Shown: positions 1-16,899, counted from the first letter of the stretch. The stretch is 64,000 nt of DNA from Chionis minor (GCA_013398295.1 VZSF01003595.1:1-64000), one strand, 5' to 3'. Numbers and translations are program-made. Notes: generated by a model from the letters alone, not told the origin.

Positions 1-102
1 CCACGGGCTGGGCTCCGCCCGGCTGCCCGGGGGCCTCTGGCCGGTGCTGCCCGGCCCTCGGCCGGAGCTCGGGGTGACCCTGCCGGCCTCTCGCTTTTTC
101 AG
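1..102 (+). other. GTF2H3: 3' end of GTF2H3 intron 1 (GC-rich)
   Basis: GC-rich, CpG-containing sequence ending in a pyrimidine tract and AG at 101-102, just before the first GTF2H3 exon in the window. The next exon begins with the last two bases of an Asp codon, so the preceding coding exon, which carries the start codon, must end in G and lies upstream of the window. The high GC fits the downstream edge of a promoter CpG island. Confidence 0.75.
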
Positions 103-4395
<4,293 letters not shown>

Positions 4396-5021
4396 CAACG
4401 TTATGGAAATGCATACATCCTCCAGTAATTCCATGAAATGCAATATATGTGAGAAATTGATGGCACTTCTTACTGGATATAAAAGAGAACTGTATGCAGT
4501 GCTACTACTTGTTTCTTAAGGGATAAGTATTTAAATCATATGTTTTCTACATAGCCCTTTAAGTAACAAATCACTGTATTACCATGTAGCCTGTGCTGTT
4601 CTAAATAGTAATTCTTAATTCCAGAAGTTACAGCTGGTTAAGAGCCACTACAGAGTTTCATACTTCCAAGTTATTTTCAAAGGCAAGAAAGCTCTGATTC
4701 TTTTTTTTTTTTTTTTCCATGTTGGCGTAAAGGTAAGAATGACCGTTTCTGGTGTGTAGGATCAGAGACTTGGTGCTGTGGTATTCAGGGACTTAAACTT
4801 CTTGCTAGATTTTGCTAGCAATTTTTGGAGTGAAATAACATCAAATTAAAAAAAATCAACATTTTCAAGATGGCTTAGAATGGACCTATTTTTTTTTTCC
4901 TTTTTAAAAAAGGTGCTAATTCCCCTGCACGTGCACTCACCTGTATTCATCTTCCTTTGACTCTGTCTTTGTGGTATTTCTTTCTCAATTGTATATCTCT
5001 TTGTATATCTCTTCATTTGTG

Positions 5022-5027
5022 AATAAA
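5022..5027 (+). terminator. GTF2H3: Proximal poly(A) signal of GTF2H3
   Basis: AATAAA in a T-rich stretch about 630 nt after the stop codon. Whether it is used cannot be told from sequence. Confidence 0.5.
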
Positions 5028-5526
5028 AAGGCCTTCCTTTTTATAAAATAACTAGCTGGTTAGGTGTTAAGGTTGTATTTTGAAACTGGAAAAAAAAAAT
5101 CAGCCAAACAGTTCTACCTAATATGACAGCTAGCATACTTTTTTTTTTTTTAGTATGTGGTTTTACATTTGGCATTTGACAAGCAAGAAAAATTGCTTTT
5201 GGATTGGTGTTTTTTATCTCGGAACATGAGGGTATGCCGCATAATTCTGAACATGGCTTTGGTTTAAACAAACAACTAGTCTGCCACTTTTAAAAGGTTA
5301 CTGTATATATTACCTGCTGCTAGTAACTGATGTTCTGAAAAGAATACAGAGAGTAATTGTTTCCTACATAGAAAAAGATAATTCTTTTTGGCGTGCACGG
5401 GAATTTGTGTCATCGGTTTTCTTGTGTGTTTAACAATTGTAATAAGAGCCGGTCTTGATTATCGATTGCGGAAAGCCATTTTGTTTGAAGGCTGGATTTG
5501 TAATTTACTTTGTATAAAACGTTTGT

Positions 5527-5532
5527 AATAAA
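5527..5532 (+). terminator. GTF2H3: Distal poly(A) signal of GTF2H3
   Basis: AATAAA preceded by an AT-rich stretch and followed by a T-run, about 1.13 kb after the stop and immediately before the GC-rich TCTN2 promoter. It is the last canonical signal before the next gene, so it is the likely boundary of the longest transcript. Confidence 0.55.
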
Positions 5533-5589
5533 ACATTTTTTCAAATATGGTTAGATATTGCTCTAGGAACAGATGTTTTTAAGGGTGGG

Positions 5590-5916
5590 TGACAGGGCCT
5601 GCCTGCGATTTTGCTGTGTGGAAGCGGAGCAGCCCTGACCTGGCAGTAGAGGAGGTGCCTGGGGGAGGACGCGGCCTGCCTGGAGCGAGGTGGGCAGATG
5701 AGGACACACTTGTCAGGGCAGATGTGGTTGATCCGGCTTCCGGCTGTGTGATCGCTCCCGGGCGGCGGGGCCCTGCGGCCGCCCGCCGCTGTCCCCCCTC
5801 AGGCCGCCCCGCCGCCAGTGCTTCCCGCCCCTTCCCGTTGCCATGGCGCCGCGCCGGCGCTGCAAGATGGCGGGCGAGCGGCAGCCGGCTGGGCGGTGCG
5901 GCCCTCCTTAGGCGTT
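5590..5916 (+). promoter_or_regulatory. TCTN2: TCTN2 CpG-rich promoter / 5' UTR
   Basis: GC content and CpG density jump from about 5600 on, and I see no TATA box near the start codon. Motifs seen: an ETS-like CTTCCGG near 5738; an X-box-like RFX site at 5837-5850 (GTTGCC, then AT, then GGCGCC: perfect first half-site, 4 of 6 in the second); and a YY1-like AAGATGGCGG at 5864-5873. An upstream ATG at 5843 opens a 22-codon ORF that stops at 5909-5911, just before the main ATG. The transcription start is not known, so this uORF may or may not be transcribed. Confidence 0.65.
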
Positions 5917-8900
5917 ATGGCGGCCGCTTTCCTCGGGGCGCTGCTGCTGCTGCTGCTGGGGGCACCTTGCCCCGGGCAGCGGGCTTGGGACCCCGGTGGG
6001 TGGAGGACGTCAGGGGCTGCGAGGTTGCTGAGGGAAGGGGGCCGAAAGGGTGGCCGGGCGGGAGGGGAGGAGGGGGTCGGCGTGCGGAGGGACCTTCCCT
6101 GGCTGGGTGACCGTGAGGCCTGGCCCGGTGGGCGTGAGGGGAGGCCCCGAGGGATGCCGGGGGGTGTCCCTGGGGTTAGGAGGTCCTGGGCCTTTAGTGG
6201 TCTAACATGAAAGTGCTGGCGATGGAGGGTCCTGCTACTGGGGAAACCTCAGAAGGGGGAACATGCAGCTGCTTCTGTTGGCCCTTTCAACGCGGGTAAA
6301 GTCTGGAAAGGAAATGGGAGTGAAACTCCCAATTTGGAGCCCTAAACTTGAAACTGTGTCTACGTGCTGAGGGCAGTAGCGTGCAGTTACTGGATCACAG
6401 GTAGCGCTGCACCAAAAAGTGTGAACTGTGGTGTGAACTGAAGTCCACCAGAAATGCTAAGTATGTTGTTGCCCGAGCTGGGTAGTATCTGCATGGGCCA
6501 GTTATTGCTGCAGTCTCCTGCCTTAGTGTTGTGCTACTGAGTGTTTACTGCGCGTCGTGACAAGTGCAAACTTGCAGTACTGAAAGCAAGCAGTGCTGAA
6601 CCCGCTGCTTTAGCACTTGGCAAGAATGTAAATTCAATTCTGTGCTAGGCATCATCGGATATTTTTGTGCTATTTGTGACAATTTAAAGTATAGGAAGGT
6701 AAGAATCTACCCTCAGTGTAAGACTTAAGACTTCTTTCTTCCTCTTTTTTGTTTTAGTCTTTCAGCCTTCGTTTATCCATATGTCGGGGCCCAGAGTAAA
6801 TTCGTTTTTTCTTGGAAATTCTTCAGGAGTTAATTTTTCTATAATTTTAAGTTCTGTAGATGAAGAGACAGGTAAGAACATGTCCCTCTTTCCTTTTTTC
6901 TTTCTTTATTTAAAAATCCAAAGGGCATGTAAATAAATGTTTAAATTCTGAATATTTTTTCTGCTACGAAAATTACTGGAGAAAGAGTAATGCATTTCAT
7001 TTAGTGCTTTAATTGTTACTGAATTGAAATACTGAAATTTAAGCAGTGTTACTAGTGCTTAAATTGTTACTTAGGAACTCCAAAAAACTTCACCTGATTA
7101 AGCCCTTAGTCTTCTGTTGACTTCTTGTCAGCTGGGCCTGACGATATGCCTACCTGAAGGCACAAGAGGAGCTTAAATGTACTTTTGATTTTCTAGTCTT
7201 TTCTCAATGACAGTGGAATACTTTTAAATTTTTTACTTTGATATAGGAAAATTGCAACTTGCAAATTGCAGCGGAAGTAAAAGAGGTGGTGATTGGAATT
7301 TGAATGTAACGCCTGGTATGGTATGTAAAATACTGATTCTTCAAAATGGGAAGGATTGAACTGTCATGTGTTAAGGGCTAATGTAATAGTAGCAAAACAT
7401 TAATGTACTAACAATCCAATTTGAATGTCTTGCCCTTGCCTTTTTTCCCTTGGCATATCCGGCATATCCCTTTGTGTGGATGCCCTTGCTGGAGTTTGCT
7501 GAGGTGCAGCTTTAACACTGGTTCCTTGTTGTTCTCCTCTCCAGACCTGCCTGTACTTCCTGGCTGGCTGTAGCATTTGAGAGCGTTTCAGATCTGCTGG
7601 AATTAGCAAAAAGAAATAAAAAAGTGGTGCTTTTATACTCATGACCTCTGAAACACCTGTATTTATTAGACTTGCCTTCAGTGTTATCTTATACATAATT
7701 CCCTTAGGGGTTTTATCAACTCTGCAGTCATTCCAGTTTTCAGCTGAAGTTAGCTGTAAAAACTGAAATTCGCTTTTTGGTATTTGTTCTTTTCTTTAGA
7801 AATGGGCACGTGATTTCTGAGGTAACAATCTGTGTGCGTGTCTTAAAGTTCTGTGTGCAGTTCATATCCTCACTGTATGTGCATATCTCAGTAGCAAACC
7901 CTTTGTCATTCCACTCTCAACAAATGTTCAGTTTTATATAGGAAGAATATCATTGCATTGTAGCGCTGACAAAACGCAGTCATCTTGAAACTCTTCTTTC
8001 AGAAGCTGATGAGTAGTATAAATAAGAGTAATTTAATACAAGCTGTCAGAGCTGTCAAACTTTATTTTGCACTTCTTCAGAACAGTTCCAGAGTGACTGT
8101 AAGCTTGACTAGAAATCTACAGTTGTGTTTGCCCAATGCCACTGACTGCTGCACAACACCTCTCTGCGTGGTTGAAACACTTCAGGTTTTAGCTTGCCGT
8201 GATTCAGTGATGTTGGCCCACCTCCTGATTCAAGCTGAAATATATGCCAACTCTTCCTTCACAGGAAATGTGTCAGGTAAGTGTTCAGTTATGCTAAAGA
8301 AGAAAAGGCATTTTGGCTGGTCTTTTCCCCTCTCTCTCTCTCTCAAAAAAATAATTAGCATTTAGGTAGCAATAAGAGATACTGAATAATCATTAATGGA
8401 ATTTAAAAGAAAAGGTTTGTACACAGAATAAACTACTGCAATGTGCATGGTCTACTTATGTGGATTCCAGTCTATTTAATCTTTCTTTCTCTTTCTTTCT
8501 CTTTTTTTTTTTTTTTTAAATTCTTTTACAGAAAATGCAACTATCATCCCAAACCAGGTGTTTCAGCCATTGGGCTCTTGTCCTTGTGACTTGACGGCTG
8601 GAGCTTGTGATGTTCGTTGTTGCTGCGATCCGGTAATTATTTCATATTAAATTTTCATTGTTTTCAAAATTTCTAGGCTTGTTCTATTGTCTGGAGGGGG
8701 AGAGAGGTACTGAATGCTTCAGACTAAATGGGGCTAGAGGGCTTGTTTGGGTTTTCAAGTATTTCTGGTAGTAAATGTGGCCTCTCTCTACAAAATTGGC
8801 TTGATTTACCTGTAAGTATGGCTATAGTGGCTATGGTAATGCAACTACTGTGCTAAAAAGTGGCCATTCTTTTTCCTTTCAGGAATGTACCCCAGACTTC

Positions 8901-11900
8901 AAGCAGTTATTCAATGAATCGTGTTTCACTGGAGTGTTTGGTGGGGATGTAAACCCACCCTTTGATCATCTGTGCTCTTCTCAGTCGATGGAATATATCC
9001 CTGATTGGTTTCCCTTTCTTTGTGTACAGTCTTCTCTTAACAATACACCATTTCTTGGCTACTTTTATCATGGCTCTATGTAAGTCTTAAGAAATTTTAT
9101 TTTCTCAACACACGTATTAGGCATGCTACCGAAAACGTAAGCTGTTTTTATAATGACAGTTATTTTGGAATTGGAATTTTAGGATATGAACTTTAAATGC
9201 AAATGGACAAATGTCATTGGTACTATATGAGAACATGGGACATGAAAGCAAATGTATAATTATTTGTGTGAGGTAGAGAGCATTGAATATTAGGAAAAAT
9301 TTCTTCACTGAAAGGGTTGTCAAATGTTGGAACGGGCTGCCCAGGGCAGTGGTGGAGTTGCCATCCCTGGGAGTATTTACCAGCCAGGCAGACGTGGTGC
9401 TGAGGGACATGGGTTAGTGGTGGTTTGGGCAGTGTTAGGTTTATGGTTGGACTTGATGATCTTAAAGGTCTCTTCCAACCTAGGTGATTCTATGTAACGA
9501 GGAATTGTTTAATTTTTAAACTTGTTTGCAGCTCTACACCCAGATTTCCTTCATTTAAGATCCCTTTACAAACTTCTCCTGGGAAACTTTTCACTGGTTA
9601 CCGACAAGGAGATCCAATTATGACAGAAGAAAATGAGTATTTTACCATTCCCCAGGTAATCATTTCATTTTTAGGAGCTTTTAGTTCCTCTTGGTTTGTT
9701 TGATATTCTCCGTACATCACACTCCTTATGGCTTTGTAACCAGATTGTGCAATTTGCTGTTGTGAAGTGGTGAAATATATTTTTCACCAAAAAACACCAA
9801 ACCCAGCACCAAATTGTTATTAAAAGAAAATATCCTTCCTGATCCCCCTGCCCATCCCCCCAAATGGTAAAGTTTTAATTATTTCAAGAGGTGAAATCAA
9901 GCTTGGCAACCCAAGTAATAGTTTATGGCTTATCATATTTCTGTATTTTTTGATTTGCCTGCTACATTACTGAACACTATAGTTGGTTTTCCTTTTGAAT
10001 ATTAGTCATCTGGTTGTACTTTATTTGAATTACTTTTGCATTGTAGAGACACTTACTGGTTATAACTATTTTGACAGATTAGGATGAAGCCCTACTGTAC
10101 ATTGAAACTGTTTTGAAAGCTGTGCTTTTTAAATTTTAACCTCTCTCCTATTACAGATTGAGGTATTTTGATAACGTCAGATTACTTGTTTGTTAGCGTC
10201 ATATGGCTGTAGTACATACTTGGAGCAGTTTGCTAACAGGTGGTCTTAGAATGAAAAGCGAGGGGCTAGAAAAGGGTCCAACATTCTTATTTCTGCTGAA
10301 CTACCCGCAGCAATCCATGGCTGGACAGTGTGTTGGAAATGCCCCTGTAGCCTATCTCCAGAACTTTGATGTCAAATGCCTCACCAATCTAGCATCTTAC
10401 AAGGAAAGGCTGCTCAGTGACATGCGGATAAACAGTGGTGCTGGAGGTATGCTGCATAAACCCCCCCCCGAAACGTGCTTCTCACAGCTACTACAACAGA
10501 ACATATCAGAGGACTGTTGACGTAGTAGCTACATGCAATATCTTTGGTGGCTGTAGTTCAGCATTTGGGGACGTTCTAGTCCTCTTTCTGATGACCTTCC
10601 AGCAAGTGTCCCACTATTTCCCAGGATTTAGGATATAAAAAATAGTGGGATTGGCCTTTGTTTCCCATTTACCTGTTTCTGGTGACTCTTTTACTGGTTA
10701 TGGCTACACATAACAGAACAGCATCTCTCCCACTTTCTGTTTTCAGACTGTTGCAGAGCCCTTTTTCTGTCAAGAGGGTGCAGTATCATCATTTTAGAAT
10801 GAGTAAGAAGTGGTTACTTTCTGCATTACAAAAGCATATATTTATGAAGTGTCCTTCTGGAGTCTGAGATACTACCTGCATGAAGATAACCAGCTATGCT
10901 CTCAAAATACATAACCTGCTTGGTCCTTTACCAAAATTAATTTTCTAAATAATTTTCTACTCCATTTTCATAACAACCGGGATTGTACCTTGGGTGTGAA
11001 AACAGTACATCTGTCTCTCTTATTAGTCAGGATTACTGCAGCATTTTTTCTTTATTCTCAGACTTCATCCAACCAGATGTCATCTATAGGACCAGCGCTG
11101 ACATGGGCAAATTCATCACTGAAAGTGGTATGTCTCTTCCATTTAATAAATATGCTTCTTACCTAGCCTGGCCTATATAAGAAATAAATGATTTTGATGC
11201 CTAAAACCCTTGCTGTGATTCTTAGGAGGGATCTCATGTATTATCCAATGCCCTAAAAGTATACTGTTTAGCTTACTGCAAAGCAGAAAGTATTTAATTT
11301 ATCCAAACTTCATCAAAAGTTGATCGAGAAATTGAGTCCCTTACATCAGCTGGTGATGTAAAGTCCAGTGCTGGGTTCAGGAGAGATTTGGCTACAAATG
11401 GACCTGGAACCCCTGGTGTTAAAATATTGATAAGCTAGGGGATTGCACTGTTGCACTGTCCTAATAAGATGGAACCGAAACAGTAAAATAAATTCTCAAA
11501 AAGATGAATGTTATAATTTCCAGAATTTTGCCAGTGCTTTTTAGTGTGTTCTTTTTCAGCTACAGTAACGCAGCTTTCTAATTAGCAGTGCTTTTCATTA
11601 TGGCCTTTTTTTTTTTTTCCTTCTACCAGAAAGCCTTCATACTGCTGAGGTTCTATGTCAAAATGTAACTTTTGGAGAGCATTATACATTCATTTGGAAA
11701 GACAAGAACATAGAGCGAATAAATGTCACAGTCTTCGTCGGAACTTTATGTGATGGAGGTATCGCGAAATTCCTTTTACAATTTTTTATTCACTTTTTTA
11801 CCTTCAGCATGGAAATTCTGTGATAGAATCTCTAATCTACGAATACTTCTTAAGAAGAACTTCCTCTGGACTCTGGAAAGAAAATTAATGGGGCTGATTT

Positions 11901-14900
11901 CCATTAATTTGTATTATTTTGAATCTGCTGTTACTAATGAAGGATGGAAGTTTGTATCCTACATAGAGCATACTTTTTGCTAGTTTACTTATTTAAAAGT
12001 AATCTTTTTTTTCTTTTACCAGAAATACTGGCACAGAGATTCACAGTCAAATTTCAAAGTTTAGAGAGTACGAATGCAACAGAACTGTTTGGGAATCCAG
12101 GTATTAATACTTTCTTTTGCTTCTTAAAAGTGAAAATAAAAAAATTCGGTACTGTACAGACCATTATCGGTGACTGTGTTTTATCTCTTCCATATATCTT
12201 CATGTTGCTGGCCCCCACCTTCCTGTCTTAATGCACTGGCAGTTGTAATAGCCATGATTGGTTCTTCAGTTTTTGCTGTATAGATACGGGTTATTTAAAG
12301 TCATGATTATTCCTACTGTAATGGAAATGTCTGTTTGTTTCCTTCCGGATTGATTACATTTGTTATTGAAACAATGCTAATGTTTAAAGATTCTTACAGA
12401 ATGTTCACGATTTTCCCTCCTATGTTTAGGTTATCAAGTTGGAAAAACAGTGAAAGCTGCAAATATGAATGCTTCTGATACTTTTGGAAGCCTAAACCTT
12501 TGGCAACCAGGTACTGGCTTGTGAGGTTGTAAGTTCAACTGTAGTTAATGCTAAAATGCTTTTTTTAAATACATATTTTAGTTAAGAATCTCTTCCAAAT
12601 TTTGCTTTTCTAGACTATTCCCTAGCTTTTATTAAACTTTGGTGAGTAAGCCTCTAATGCTTTCTTGGAAAACTTAGGTTGAATGGACTTGTATCTATAT
12701 TTGAACTATACCACTTGGTGGTTTGCATTCTAATGTTTGGTATTTTTGCACAAAATTGCAAGCTAGAGATCAAAAGGTTGATATAAGAAAGCTCAAGATA
12801 TTTTCATTTCATAGCTGGCAGAGGTTTATGTACGTTGGCAACTTACACACCAGTTTTATTCGGACTAGATTCATTCTCTGGATGCATCCTAGAAGTTGGT
12901 ATTAATGAAGATTGCAGCCTTTTAAGGTGAGCTACATAGATTGAACTGTTTTTCCTTTGCATCTCTCTTGTTCCTTATTGCATGATTCTTTACAAGTGTC
13001 TACTATCAGGACTGATACACTCTTTTTAAATGTTCATGTGTGCATTTCAGCTTTCTGTGGTGATAGTCTCACTTTTTTTTTAAAAAGGAAATTATAATAA
13101 TGGTTTCACTCCGATCTCTCTGTATTCAAATAGGGCTTATGTTGGAGTGGAATGCTTTGCCATTTCTTGCATTTAACTCATCATTCAAAAGGTCAGGTTT
13201 GTTTTTGTTGAGTTATAACATCTTTCAGAGGAAGCTGACCTTACGATGTAGTGATATTGCAACTCAGAGTGGCAGGCAGTACAGATTTACTTTTTGTGTA
13301 ATCTTACATTCTTATTTTGCAGAGGAAATGTAACTGAGAAATTGAATTCATTAATAAAAGCCACTCACGTTGGAAAGAGGGACAATTCAAGTTACAGTGA
13401 TTTAAATGACTGGGTGGAAATTATACGTAAGTGAGGTTTGTGTTATTGTTTATAGTCTAAATATGCCCATATGATGAATAGAGCATCTCAAAACTAAACT
13501 GTAATTACAAATGGCTAAAGATACTGATCTGTGTGACTGGATCCATCCGTCCATATATGTGTGCGCACACGTGTATAACTCAGTATGTATATGATACTGC
13601 ACTAACATGTATTTTACTGTCAGCCAGTGCACATATGGCTTGGCATTTTAGTTCTCTGTTGATAAAGTACTCCTTTTTGTTATGTGTATTTTCTGCTGGT
13701 TTTCTGTGTGAAAGTTACTGGTATTTCACTGGACTATGACAATAATATAATTATGGACAATATAATATTTTCTGTAATATTTCAGTTTAAATAACTCTGT
13801 TCTCCTCTATAGGTCTCGATCCATTTAATTCTGATACCAATGTGAGCAATGGAAACCTAAAAGGCATTTGTCCAGATATTCCTGCAAATCTGAATATTCG
13901 CATAATCTTTGCTGATGTGGGTGCAGTACAAGGGATTCCCCAGCGAGAGATTCTTGCTGTGCAGATCAGGTAGAGTTGTGTCTCTGGCAATCTGACAAAT
14001 GTATGTTTCATTTTGAGAATTGCTTACTTAACGTATCCAGATAAATTTTACAAATAAAAATGTTATTTTGTTATTTCTAATTTTTTACATGCCTTTTGTT
14101 TGTATTTGCAGCCCAAATTACCAGGTTTGCTTTTCTCCCTCTGAAATAAAAATAATAATCCAAAAATAGTAGTGGTTAACAGTAGATAATCTTTCTACTT
14201 CACTGAAATATTAAATAAAATCTATGATGCTGCCAGTAGAGGCTTATGCAGGGCATTCCTGCATCAGAAGAATGTTTTAATTTCTTGTCACATGGTGGAA
14301 GCGGCAACATTGTCTTGTGTTCTGGCTTACCTCAATGTAGAGCACTTCTTGAGAGCTGTGGTAAATTCTTTATTCTTTCCCGAAAGATGGAATTTTCACT
14401 TTGCAAACACTTTTTTTTTTTTCTTCACCTCCCAATTCAATCCCGAATCTAATACGTGGGATTCTGTTCCACAGTATCACATTCCCTGACTTTGCAAGTT
14501 CTCTCCCTGTATGGTGTTGAAAATCCAGAGGTCATTAACTGCCTCCTGAATACTGTGTATTTTGTCCTTTCATGATTATGTTTAGGCTCTAAATTTCTGT
14601 TTACAGCCCTCAAGTAATAGTTATGCATATTCTTACAGTTACTCAACAGTCATATGGCAATTCCAGTGCGGGCTTATCTGTGAAAACAGCATCAGCTTTC
14701 TTCCCATCACTGCTTCTGTTCAGTTTATTAAAGTGCCAGCTCAGCCACCCGTTCCAATGACAAGGTAACTTTTAAAAACATGGATACTTCATATTATGTT
14801 AAGCAGATGTGGATAGCATTGATCAAAAGGTTCCTTTGGTGTGGTGGAGTAGGTTCAATGAGGTTCAAAGCTCTATCAAGTAACAATTCTGTTAGTGACA

Positions 14901-16233
14901 GTCTTCCCCAGGAGCGTGAAGAACGTGAAAGGCTGTGAATTATCCTGCGAAGTTGTCATTTGGTTATAGCAGAAATGTTTATCACAAAAAGACATCTGAC
15001 TAAAAATGACAGAAATGGAGTAGAGGGAAGGCTCCTGTTTTTATTGAAGAAAAAAGTCATAAGAGAATAACAAGAAGCTTGTGGCTTGGTTTGGTTTTTT
15101 TTTCCTGTAATCTGGACACCTTTTTGCTCCGTTTTTTCCACTTGTGCTGGTGTTCTGGTACTGTAGTTACTAAACCTGTTGTTTTTTCTTTATTTTCTGC
15201 AGATTTCAGATGACTTATACAGAATTTGACTGCAGTCGAAATGCTGTGTGCTGGCCACAACTTTTTTATCCATTGACACGGTTTTACACAGGTAAAAATA
15301 ATAAGCAGTGTGGAACGCTGTGAACTGGCCATATTTCTTTGAAACATAATTAGATGTGTGGAGTTTAGTCTGAAAGAATGCTTTGTAGTAGAGAATTAAA
15401 ATTTCTCTTTTAGAAAGCAGGGTCCAAAAAGTCTGTTTAATTTTTTTCATTGAAAATGCATTAATTTTTTTAGGTAGACTACTGGAAAAAATAATTGCGA
15501 GGAGTACTTTGTGGATAAGATTGAAATTTTGTGAATATCTGTTTGGCGGAGATTCTTTTCACTCCCCTGTAGAATTTGGGAGGGAGAATATATCACTTCA
15601 TGACAGCGTTGTTTCCATTTCCTACTGTAATTGTCGCATTGTTGGTGCATGTTGTTGCCCGCGAAGGGTGGAGGGAGATTTCATTTCTCACTTTGCCCGT
15701 GTGTGGTTTTCAGTCAGCCCACATGATTTCCAGTAAAAATTTGCCATACTGGTAAGAAGGTAAATTTTTAGATTTCCACTGTAAAACTGTGGTGGATTAT
15801 GTTTTGTGGGAGACTCTCTAGGTTCAATGTCTGGCAGTTCAAAGGGCATCAAGGCACCTGCACTCTGTTCTCAGAGCTGCATGGACAGAGGCAACGGCCC
15901 GTGTTTATTATCCACACAACTTCAGGGACTGAAGTTATACAAAGTATGAAGTTTTGCGCATATGAAGCATCGTAATTCCTTGCTTTGTGCCCCATTATTT
16001 TATTCAGGCTACACACATGCTTTAATCTGTATCCTTTGGGTTGTTGTCTAAACTAAAATTTAGCTCGAGTGTACTTATACTTCTTTTTGCTTTCTTTTCT
16101 TGTTGTTTTTTTTCCAGGAGAACCATATTCCCAGAGTCTTGCTAAAGGCCTGTCGTTGGCGTTTCTTGTTTTACTTGCAGCGATTATGAGTAACCCTTGG
16201 TTTCCTAAATTATGGAATAGTTCCTTGGTTTAA
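5917..16233 (+). CDS. TCTN2: TCTN2, tectonic-2 (complete)
   Basis: Tectonic-2 is a transition-zone protein of the MKS complex that gates entry into the primary cilium and supports Hedgehog signalling. Coding exons: 5917-5995, 6758-6871, 7247-7320, 8003-8276, 8532-8632, 8883-9079, 9532-9655, 10311-10446, 11062-11127, 11630-11758, 12023-12100, 12430-12510, 12815-12926, 13323-13426, 13813-13969, 14639-14764, 15203-15291, 16118-16233 (TAA). Total about 718 aa, against about 697 in human. The start gives a signal peptide ([18 protein letters not shown]). Exons 5-6 hold the cysteine-rich tectonic core ([43 protein letters not shown]). Other landmarks are [32 protein letters not shown] and [15 protein letters not shown]. 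The last exon ends in a hydrophobic segment ([18 protein letters not shown]), fitting a C-terminal membrane anchor. Exon 3 must use the donor at 7321, not the GT at 7316, to stay in frame. Confidence 0.97.
5996..6757 (+). other. TCTN2: TCTN2 intron 1
   Basis: The first 200 bases continue the CpG-rich promoter stretch. The rest is unique AT-rich sequence ending in a pyrimidine tract. I see no gene or repeat in it. Confidence 0.8.
9283..9497 (+). mobile_element. CR1 LINE 3' fragment (TCTN2 intron 6)
   Basis: Recognised from the conserved CR1 3' end: a GGAAAAATTTCTTCACTGAA-like start, GGCTGCCCAGGGCAGTGGTG, CCATCCCTGGGAGTATTT, and GGTTGGACTTGATGATCTTA running into CCAACCTAGGTGATTCTATG. About 215 bp, 5'-truncated, sense to the host gene. 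It ends about 35 bp before the exon 7 acceptor. Confidence 0.9.
9656..11061 (+). other. TCTN2: TCTN2 introns 7 and 8 around exon 8
   Basis: Two introns, 9656-10310 and 10447-11061, flank the 136-nt exon 8 (10311-10446). Both are AT-rich unique sequence. The second begins with a run of nine C at about 10461-10469. No repeat family or other gene was recognised. Confidence 0.7.
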
Positions 16234-16860
16234 AAATGTTGATGTAAAGAGAACCGCTTTTGTTAAGATTTTAAGTACTTTTGGGTAAAATGTATGGATA
16301 AACATTCCTGGATTTTGTAGACATTTTATATAAACTTTCAAAGATACACAAAATGAATACTCTTGCGACACACAGAAAATGGTTGTGTTATTTAAAAAAA
16401 AAATAAAAAAAGCAATAGAATTGTTTTTAAGCGCTCAGCTCTGCCCGGGGAGGAGCAGGACTGCGGAGCGGACACCAGCAGGGTGGGCTCTGCGGGACCT
16501 GCTGCAGTGGCGAGGCTGGCCCAGAGGTTGCAGAGGGATCAAGGTCATCCTTCCAGACAGACCGAGGTCATCCTCCTGGATGGACCATTATCCTGCCGAG
16601 TGCGTTCTCCTCTCCCGGTGTAGTGGGCCAAGGTGGCAGTTCCTTTCCATAGCAAACCCCTCACACTGCCGATTCCTGGAGCAGTGGGCAGATTGTAATA
16701 AGGCTTCCAGGTATTTTTATGCGTTGATCTATAATTCTCTTTTCTAGTTAACTCTTTGGCAACCTGTATCTGCTCTGGGCTACACAGGGTACGGAAAACA
16801 TCTTTTTTTCTTCGATTTCTTCAAAACATCTGATTTTCTTCACTTGATCGGACGGGATGT
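16234..16860 (+). other. TCTN2 3' UTR and TCTN2-ATP6V0A2 intergenic stretch
   Basis: TCTN2 3' UTR with one canonical AATAAA at 16402-16407 inside an A-rich run, about 170 nt after the stop. Then comes a moderately GC-rich unique segment (about 16430-16720) whose ORFs on either strand show no homology I recognise. No repeat identified. Confidence 0.6.
16402..16407 (+). terminator. TCTN2: Poly(A) signal of TCTN2
   Basis: AATAAA within an A-rich stretch, the only canonical hexamer I see between the TCTN2 stop and the ATP6V0A2 promoter. Confidence 0.55.
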
Positions 16861-16899
16861 TCGCTTTGGGATTCCCCTGTGGGTTCGGATCTTGGGATT

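Larger units (their letters stand above)
4396..5560 (+). other. GTF2H3: GTF2H3 3' UTR and downstream region
   Basis: No reading frame with known homology. AT-rich sequence with T homopolymers (about 4701-4718, 4891-4899, 5140-5151) and two canonical AATAAA hexamers, so the 3' UTR is either about 0.65 kb or about 1.15 kb. After the second signal only about 360 bp remain to the TCTN2 start codon. Confidence 0.7.

Noticed and set aside
5589..6110. 173-codon open frame across the TCTN2 promoter
   Set aside because: GC-rich stop-poor sequence in a different frame from the recognised signal peptide; no homology and it runs through the exon 1 donor.
7247..7315. Donor at 7316 as the end of TCTN2 exon 3
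   Set aside because: It would place exon 4 out of frame with an early stop; the donor five bases later gives a continuous frame.
7400..7696. 98-codon minus-strand open frame in TCTN2 intron 3
   Set aside because: No homology recognised; lies wholly inside an intron and lacks splice or promoter context.
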